A stretch of DNA of 37,817 nucleotides from an uncultured Verrucomicrobiota bacterium (GTDB taxonomy: Bacteria > Verrucomicrobiota > Verrucomicrobiia > Limisphaerales > UBA9464), in NCBI GenBank assembly GCA_903916195.1, contig CAIWVP010000196.1, positions 1-37,817 on the forward strand, in the 5' to 3' direction. Positions 33,173-37,817 of the stretch are shown here, piece by piece. The notes beneath the pieces were generated by a model. It was not told where the DNA came from. It worked only from the letters and a program-made list of their open reading frames with translations, and ran no database searches. The number at the start of each line of letters is the position of its first letter. Position 1 is the stretch's first letter. A program made the translations under genes and the position numbers.

Positions 33173-34582
33173 TCAGTGCGTGTAGCCTTCTTCGCCGTGT
33201 TCCGCGAGGTCGAGGCCCTGGTTCTCGACCTCTTCGGCGACGCGGCATCCGATGGTGCGGTCGATGACCCGGTAGAGCACCACCGTCGCGACGACGGAAA
33301 GCACCAGCACGAGGCCGCCGGCCTTGATCTGCTCGAGCCAGAGCGTGTGTCCCACGATGCCCTTGAGCCGGTCGCCGGCGAGGTTCGGGTTGGCTGCCGG
33401 CGACGCGAGAAAGCCGGCGAGCAAGGTGCCCAGCGTGCCGCCGACCGCATGGACGCCGAAGGTGTCGAGCGAATCGTCGTACTTGAGCCAGCTCTTGAGC
33501 TTGCCGCAGGCGTAGAAGGTGGCGATGCCGGCGCCCAGGCCGATGGCGACCGCGCCGTCCGCGGTCACGAAGCCGCTGGCCGGCGTGATCGTCGCCAAGC
33601 CGGCGACCGCGCCCGAGCACATGCCGAGGATGCTCGGCTTGCCGCGCACGACCTGTTCGAGGAACGCCCAGACGCACAGGCCGACGCCCGCGCTGAGCGT
33701 CGTGGCGACGAAAGCGTTGGACGCGATGGCGTCCGCCGCGAGCGCGCTGCCGGCGTTGAACCCGTACCAGCCGAACCAGAGCATCCCGGTGCCCACGAGG
33801 CAGAGCACCATGCTGTGAGGCACGAAGGGCTCGCGTCCGAAACCCTTGCGCGGCCCGAGCAGGAGGCAGAGCACGAGAGCGCTCCATCCGGACGTCATAT
33901 GCACCACGATACCGCCCGCGAAATCGATCGCCTTGATCTTGGCGTCGGCGTTGCCCAAGCCGTTCATCCAGCCGTCGGAGGCCCAGAGCATGTGCGCCGT
34001 GGGGAAGTAGACGATGAACATCCACGCTACGCAGAAGACCATCAGCGCCTTGAACCGCATGCGTTCCGCGATCGCGCCGACGATCAGCGCCGGCGTGATG
34101 ATGGCGAACATCAGTTGGTACATCGCGTAGATGTTGTGCGACACCCATGGACCGTAATCCGGGTGCGGCTCGGCGGTGACGCCGTGGAGGAAGCTCCAGC
34201 CCAGCCCGCCCAGGAACGGCGACCCCTTGGAGAACGACAGCGAATAGCCGCACACCCACCACAGCACCGTGACCAATCCGGCGAGGCCGAGGCATTGCGC
34301 CAGCACGGAGAGCACGTTCTTCCGCCGCACCAATCCACCGTAGAAGAGCGCGAGCCCCGGCAGGGTCATGAACAGCACCATCCCGGCGCTGACCATGAGC
34401 CAGGCGTTGTGCCCGGGGCCGGGGACGCCTTTGAGGGCGGTCAGGCCGGGGCCGCTGTTCTTGACGTAGGCCTCGAGGTCGGCGAGGCGCTGTTCGACGG
34501 TCGGGTCGGCGGCGAACAGGGCGCTCGCCGTCATCATCGAAACGGCGGACCAACCCAGCAGGAGACGGAGGAGGGATCGCAT
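33173..34582 (-). CDS. amt: Ammonium transporter
   Basis: This 469-aa Amt/MEP/Rh-family channel has a cleaved signal peptide (SAVSMMTASALFAADP) and about eleven transmembrane helices. The twin pore histidines are in VVHMTSGWSAL and FGVHAVGG, and DFAGG precedes the first. The FYGGLVRRKNVLS loop and the GMLWFGWYGFNAGSALA helix are typical. It conducts ammonium or ammonia into the cell for assimilation. The C-terminal EEVENQGLDLAEHGEEGY tail is the usual docking region for P-II protein. It starts 16 nt after the glnK stop, so the two form the usual glnK-amt pair. Confidence 0.96.
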   Translation of the reverse strand: MRSLLRLLLGWSAVSMMTASALFAADPTVEQRLADLEAYVKNSGPGLTALKGVPGPGHNAWLMVSAGMVLFMTLPGLALFYGGLVRRKNVLSVLAQCLGLAGLVTVLWWVCGYSLSFSKGSPFLGGLGWSFLHGVTAEPHPDYGPWVSHNIYAMYQLMFAIITPALIVGAIAERMRFKALMVFCVAWMFIVYFPTAHMLWASDGWMNGLGNADAKIKAIDFAGGIVVHMTSGWSALVLCLLLGPRKGFGREPFVPHSMVLCLVGTGMLWFGWYGFNAGSALAADAIASNAFVATTLSAGVGLCVWAFLEQVVRGKPSILGMCSGAVAGLATITPASGFVTADGAVAIGLGAGIATFYACGKLKSWLKYDDSLDTFGVHAVGGTLGTLLAGFLASPAANPNLAGDRLKGIVGHTLWLEQIKAGGLVLVLSVVATVVLYRVIDRTIGCRVAEEVENQGLDLAEHGEEGYTH

Positions 34583-34598
34583 GGAGGGAAAGGTGGGT

Positions 34599-35046
<448 letters not shown>

Positions 35047-35189
35047 CAGGACTTGACCTCGTGAAGTCGCTGCCACCGGTGAGCGGACGGGCCCGTCGTC
35101 GGTGACCGGTCGCGGTGCCGTTGGCAGATCCGACCCGCTCGATCGCCGGGGGCTCCGGCCCCGTCAGCACCTGGGAGTCTGTTTGAAAA

Positions 35190-35209
35190 GGGCGGCTGGA
35201 AGCCTGCCC
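35190..35209. repeat. Short REP-like hairpin
   Basis: GGGCGGCT (35190-35197) pairs with AGCCTGCCC (35201-35209) across a 3-nt loop, giving 8 bp with one bulged T. There is no T run, so it is not a terminator. It resembles short interspersed palindromes common in PVC-group genomes, but only one copy is visible here. Confidence 0.4.
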
Positions 35210-35345
35210 GACCCCTCGCACGTGAGTTTTCAGTCAGGCTCCCGGCCCAAACCATGCAGTCGGGATCGTCGGCGCGCACAGCAGCCCCGCGAGTGGTCCG
35301 GCGTGCCCTCGCTTCATCCGCCTGTCCGGCCCGAAGTCCGAAGAG

Positions 35346-35585
35346 GTGCCGGCGCTGGTGGGCGAACCGGGGTCGGTGTTCGCGGGCCTGTCGGACCTTT
35401 CCGTCATCGCGGCCGGTCTGTTGCTGGCGTTCTGGATGGTGGCGTCCCCGGGGTATCCCGAGGCGCGCACGATGGCCGGCATGGCGCTGGGCTGTAGCCT
35501 GCACTTCGTCTTCCTGTGGGCGGTGCTGGATCTGCTGTCGCGCATCCTCGGCGGGCTGGAACGGAGGGGGCAGGAAAGCCAGTGA
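35346..35585 (+). CDS. Small membrane protein (79 aa), unknown function
   Basis: From a GTG at 35346 the frame encodes 79 residues with two hydrophobic helices (LSVIAAGLLLAFWMVA and GCSLHFVFLWAVLDLLSRIL) and a polar, charged end. The residue pattern looks like a real membrane protein, but the start is weak and the frame is open further upstream without a start codon. It could be the tail of a decayed gene. The stop codon lies inside the first unit of the period-8 repeat array, so the natural C-terminus may have been altered by that insertion. I do not recognise a family. Confidence 0.4.
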   Translation: MPALVGEPGSVFAGLSDLSVIAAGLLLAFWMVASPGYPEARTMAGMALGCSLHFVFLWAVLDLLSRILGGLERRGQESQ

Positions 35586-35681
35586 GCCAGTGAGCCAGTG
35601 GGTAAGTGGGCAAGTGGGCAAGTGGGCAAGTGGGCGGTTGACCTACTTGCCTACTGGCTCACTGGCTTACTCGCCTACCCC
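35578..35681. repeat. Period-8 tandem array with opposing complementary array (cruciform)
   Basis: From 35578 the sequence runs in 8-nt units: GCCAGTGA twice, GCCAGTGG, GTAAGTGG, then GCAAGTGG three times, and a diverged unit to 35641. From 35642 the complement appears in the opposite order, also in 8-nt steps (CCTACTTG, CCTACTGG, CTCACTGG, CTTACTCG, CCTACCCC). The GCCAGTGAGCCAGTRGG segments of the two halves pair almost perfectly. A 10-nt CGCCTCCTTC repeat follows at 35682-35704. The element holds no gene and could fold as a long hairpin. Confidence 0.75.
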
Positions 35682-35872
35682 CGCCTCCTTCCGCCTCCTT
35701 CCGCCTTGCCTTTCCGGCCTGCCGGTGTTCTAGCGAGATTGGCCATCTGTTCCTCGCCGATGGCTTCGAACATCTTTCGCCCGAGCTGCCCGACCGCCAG
35801 CGCCACACCCTCACGGTGCGCCTCGACACGCCGGACAATGTCGAGGATCGGGCAGAGCGGGAGTCCGCCGCT
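35675..35872 (-). pseudogene. Coding-like remnant without a start codon
   Basis: On the minus strand a frame ends at TAG 35675-35677 and reads as a plausible helical protein end: ILDIVRRVEAHREGVALAVG, then QLGRKMFEAIGEEQMANLAR and a Lys/Arg/Gly tail. It has no ATG, GTG or TTG at a useful position before the helical part, and upstream it runs into the end of the hybrid kinase gene in another frame. It may be the 3' end of a decayed gene or a chance frame. I recognise no family. The remaining bases of the 35586-35918 gap hold the repeat array described separately. Confidence 0.3.
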
Positions 35873-35918
35873 GGAAGGCCTGGTGCCGAGGGTGGAGGCG
35901 GGACCGGATACCGTCCGG

Positions 35919-37595
35919 TCAGCGCCCAGGGGTTCTCGCGGCCAGTTCGCGGAGGAGAGCGGCGAGCGCGCGCAGGGAGAACGGCTTGCTCCGGTAATCC
36001 GTCATCCCGGCGGCGATGCAGCGCTCCCGGTCGCCGACCATCGACAGCGCCGTGAGACCCAGCACCGGGGTGGCCGCGAGCACGGGCTCGGCCATCTCGC
36101 GGATCCGCCGGGTCGCCTCCATTCCGTCCATGTGCGGCATCTGGACATCCATCACCACGACATCCGGCCGGAGCCGGGACAACAGGATGAGTGCCGTCGG
36201 TCCGTCGCTCGCTCCGTGGGCGTCGAATCCCGCGTTGACCAGATAGTCGCAAAGCAGACCTCGGTTGATATCGTTGTCATCCACCACCAATACCCGGATC
36301 GGCATCGCGAGCATCGCTTCGGACGCCGGTGTCGGCGCGACCCTGTCCGTTACCGGGCCGACCGGAGCGGCTTCGGGATGTCCGACCGCTGCCGGGACCG
36401 AGGGTAGGACGAGGATGAACCGGCTTCCGATGTCGACGAGGCTCGTCACCGTCAAGGTGATGCCTTGCGCATCGGCAAATTGCTTCACCAAGGCAAGCCC
36501 GAGACCTGATCCTCGACGGGGCCGACGGCCCGGTATCCCGACCTGGGCGAACGGGATGAAGAGGCGCTCGAAATCTCCGGGTGCGATGCCGGGACCTTGG
36601 TCCACGATGAGCACGCGCGGGTTGCCCGAGGGACAGCGGGAGACGTCGACCGCGACCTCTTGCCCCGCTGGCGTGAACTCCACCGCGTTGGCCAGGAGGT
36701 TGACCAAGATCTGGCGCAGCATGAAATCGTCCGCCCAGATCTCGTCGATGTCCGGGGAGATGTCCACCCGGACTCCGACGCCCTTGTGCCGGGCAGCGGC
36801 GGACACCGTCTCGATAGCGGAGTGGATCAGCGGCCCCACCTTGAACCGGTCCATTTCCGCGGTGAGTTTGCCGGCGCCGACGCGGGCGATCTGGATGATC
36901 CGGTCGACCTGCCTCAGCAGGGTCTCGCCACACTGGCGGATCTCCGACACGCCCTTCCGGGTCGCGTCGGGCGCCGCGTCCGCCCCGGATGGATCCCTCA
37001 TCATTTCGGTGAGCAGAAGGATGCTCGTCAACGGTGTGCGGAACTCGTGGGCGGCCTGCGCGAGGAAAAGGTCCCGGTTCTCCAGATCCGCCTTCAGTCT
37101 GGCGATCTCCGCGGCATGGCGACCGCTGCCGTCGGGCGGGGATCCGGATGTCCCGGGCGCCGGCGACGGGGAAGGAGACAGGTCGCAGGTGCAAAGCCGG
37201 GCCGGCACGCCTTCGAAGAGGACCGCGATCGAGCGGAAAGTCGCCATCACCCTCCGTTCGTCTTTCAGGCGGTAGAGCGCGGACACCGTCCTTTCTTTCG
37301 TTGGGTGCGACGTCGGGAGACCGGTCATCCCGACATCGAGTTCCGGCTGCACGAGGATAGCCGAGAGTTGCAGTGTCGAGAACTCGTCCGGGGTGTAGCC
37401 GAAAAAGGCCGTGCACGCCGGGTTCACGGCGAGGTAGCGCAGAGTCGCCGATCCGTGGATCCAGACCGGCCGTGAGGACGACTCCGACATCAGCATGAAT
37501 TCATGCCGGGACAACTCGTTCATCGGCATCTGCGGGCCGTGGGCAGTGTCGCTCGGCGTTACCGGGGGGGCGGTCCTGGTGGGTTGGAGATGCAC
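35919..37595 (-). CDS. Soluble PAS-histidine kinase-receiver hybrid sensor
   Basis: This 558-aa protein has a PAS-like sensor (about 30-140, with LRYLAVNPACTAFFGYTPDE) and a short Pro/Ser linker. The HisKA helix has the phospho-acceptor His183 in AAHEFRTPL. The ATPase domain shows an N-box (NLLANAVEFTPAG), G1 (VDQGPGI) and G2 (GSGLGLALV). The C-terminal receiver has VLVVDDND and the phospho-acceptor Asp483 in VVMDVQMPHMDG. There is no transmembrane segment, so the signal should be cytoplasmic. No response regulator with an output domain and no HPt gene lies nearby, so phosphate must pass to an unlinked partner. The start is uncertain: GTG at 37595, or ATG at 37529 or 37523. The PAS domain is intact with any of these. 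Confidence 0.9.
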   Translation of the reverse strand: MHLQPTRTAPPVTPSDTAHGPQMPMNELSRHEFMLMSESSSRPVWIHGSATLRYLAVNPACTAFFGYTPDEFSTLQLSAILVQPELDVGMTGLPTSHPTKERTVSALYRLKDERRVMATFRSIAVLFEGVPARLCTCDLSPSPSPAPGTSGSPPDGSGRHAAEIARLKADLENRDLFLAQAAHEFRTPLTSILLLTEMMRDPSGADAAPDATRKGVSEIRQCGETLLRQVDRIIQIARVGAGKLTAEMDRFKVGPLIHSAIETVSAAARHKGVGVRVDISPDIDEIWADDFMLRQILVNLLANAVEFTPAGQEVAVDVSRCPSGNPRVLIVDQGPGIAPGDFERLFIPFAQVGIPGRRPRRGSGLGLALVKQFADAQGITLTVTSLVDIGSRFILVLPSVPAAVGHPEAAPVGPVTDRVAPTPASEAMLAMPIRVLVVDDNDINRGLLCDYLVNAGFDAHGASDGPTALILLSRLRPDVVVMDVQMPHMDGMEATRRIREMAEPVLAATPVLGLTALSMVGDRERCIAAGMTDYRSKPFSLRALAALLRELAARTPGR

Positions 37596-37817
37596 GTGGT
37601 TTCGATTCCGCCCGAACTATGGTCGCGGCCTTGATGTCCAGCAAGGTCCGCGGGACGCCCCAAGCAGTCACCCTATAGCGTTCCACCTATCTTTTTTAGT
37701 GTCGGGGAGGGAACAAAAGCTTACTGATCATTTCTTGCCAGCCCGGTCCCTATGCCTTTAGTTCGCTCTCCCCATCGGCCAGCCGGTACGCGTCCCACGG
37801 CTGGCCGTGATCCGGGA
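37596..37817. other. Region upstream of the hybrid kinase, no gene seen
   Basis: The last 222 bases are less GC-rich than the rest and contain A/T runs (around 37690-37735) that may hold the kinase promoter on the minus strand. A TATAGG-like box lies at 37674-37679 on that strand, but no convincing -35 partner is seen. A 10-bp inverted repeat (CGGCCAGCCG 37776-37785 with CGGCTGGCCG 37798-37807) sits at the window edge. No coding frame is supported. Confidence 0.45.

Noticed and set aside
35578-35704. CRISPR-like array
   Set aside because: The repeat unit is only 8 nt with no spacers, and the second half is complementary to the first. No cas genes are present.

Overview
The window is very GC-rich chromosomal DNA (strong G/C bias at third codon positions, many long antisense shadow frames). 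It most likely comes from a Verrucomicrobiota member, with another PVC-group bacterium (Planctomycetota) as the alternative. The signs are a PSD1/DUF1549-DUF1553 'planctomycete cytochrome C' protein with its DUF1501 partner, a DUF5069 protein, a DUF5009 (HGSNAT-like) membrane acyltransferase, PQQ-like propeller proteins starting ADWPRWRGP, a ThuA-propeller fusion, several sulfatases, and interspersed palindromic repeats. I see no tRNA, rRNA, CRISPR array, insertion sequence or phage gene.

Layout. (1) 1-12618, plus strand: a tight seven-gene unit with start/stop overlaps or gaps of at most 13 nt. It holds the end of a propeller-type protein, a DPP IV peptidase, a five-heme cytochrome with a PA14-like domain, a ThuA-propeller fusion, an alpha/beta hydrolase-sialate acetylesterase fusion and two sulfatases. 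All look exported, which suggests attack on an acetylated and sulfated glycan or glycoprotein with an oxidative step. (2) 12673-16371, minus strand: a two-domain redoxin, modA and modB run together, followed by cdsA; no modC is present. (3) 16467-18600, plus: an M14-like zinc peptidase and hemW, which carries an in-frame palindromic insertion. (4) 18740-20181, minus: a 57-aa membrane protein coupled to a PQQ-like propeller protein. (5) 20433-24013, plus: aldehyde dehydrogenase, an inverted-repeat element, a DUF5009 acyltransferase, and a DUF5069 protein with a clear terminator. (6) 24165-29543, minus: the PSD1 cytochrome and DUF1501 pair with a Phd/PIN toxin-antitoxin module between them. (7) 29683-30879, plus: an Fe-S rRNA/tRNA uracil-5-methyltransferase. 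(8) 31146-32135, minus: class II fructose-bisphosphate aldolase with its terminator. (9) 32306-33130, plus: an exported LolA-like protein. (10) 33173-34937, minus: the glnK-amt ammonium pair. (11) 34938-35918: a gene-poor stretch with several palindromes, a period-8 cruciform array, a small membrane-protein frame and a coding-like remnant. (12) 35919-37595, minus: a soluble hybrid histidine kinase.

Housekeeping (cdsA, hemW, fba, glnK-amt, methyltransferase) and PVC-type degradative functions are mixed. The least expected features are the toxin-antitoxin module inside the PSD1/DUF1501 pair, whose toxin lacks one conserved acidic residue; the palindromic elements, one of them inside hemW; and the modAB pair coupled to a redoxin.
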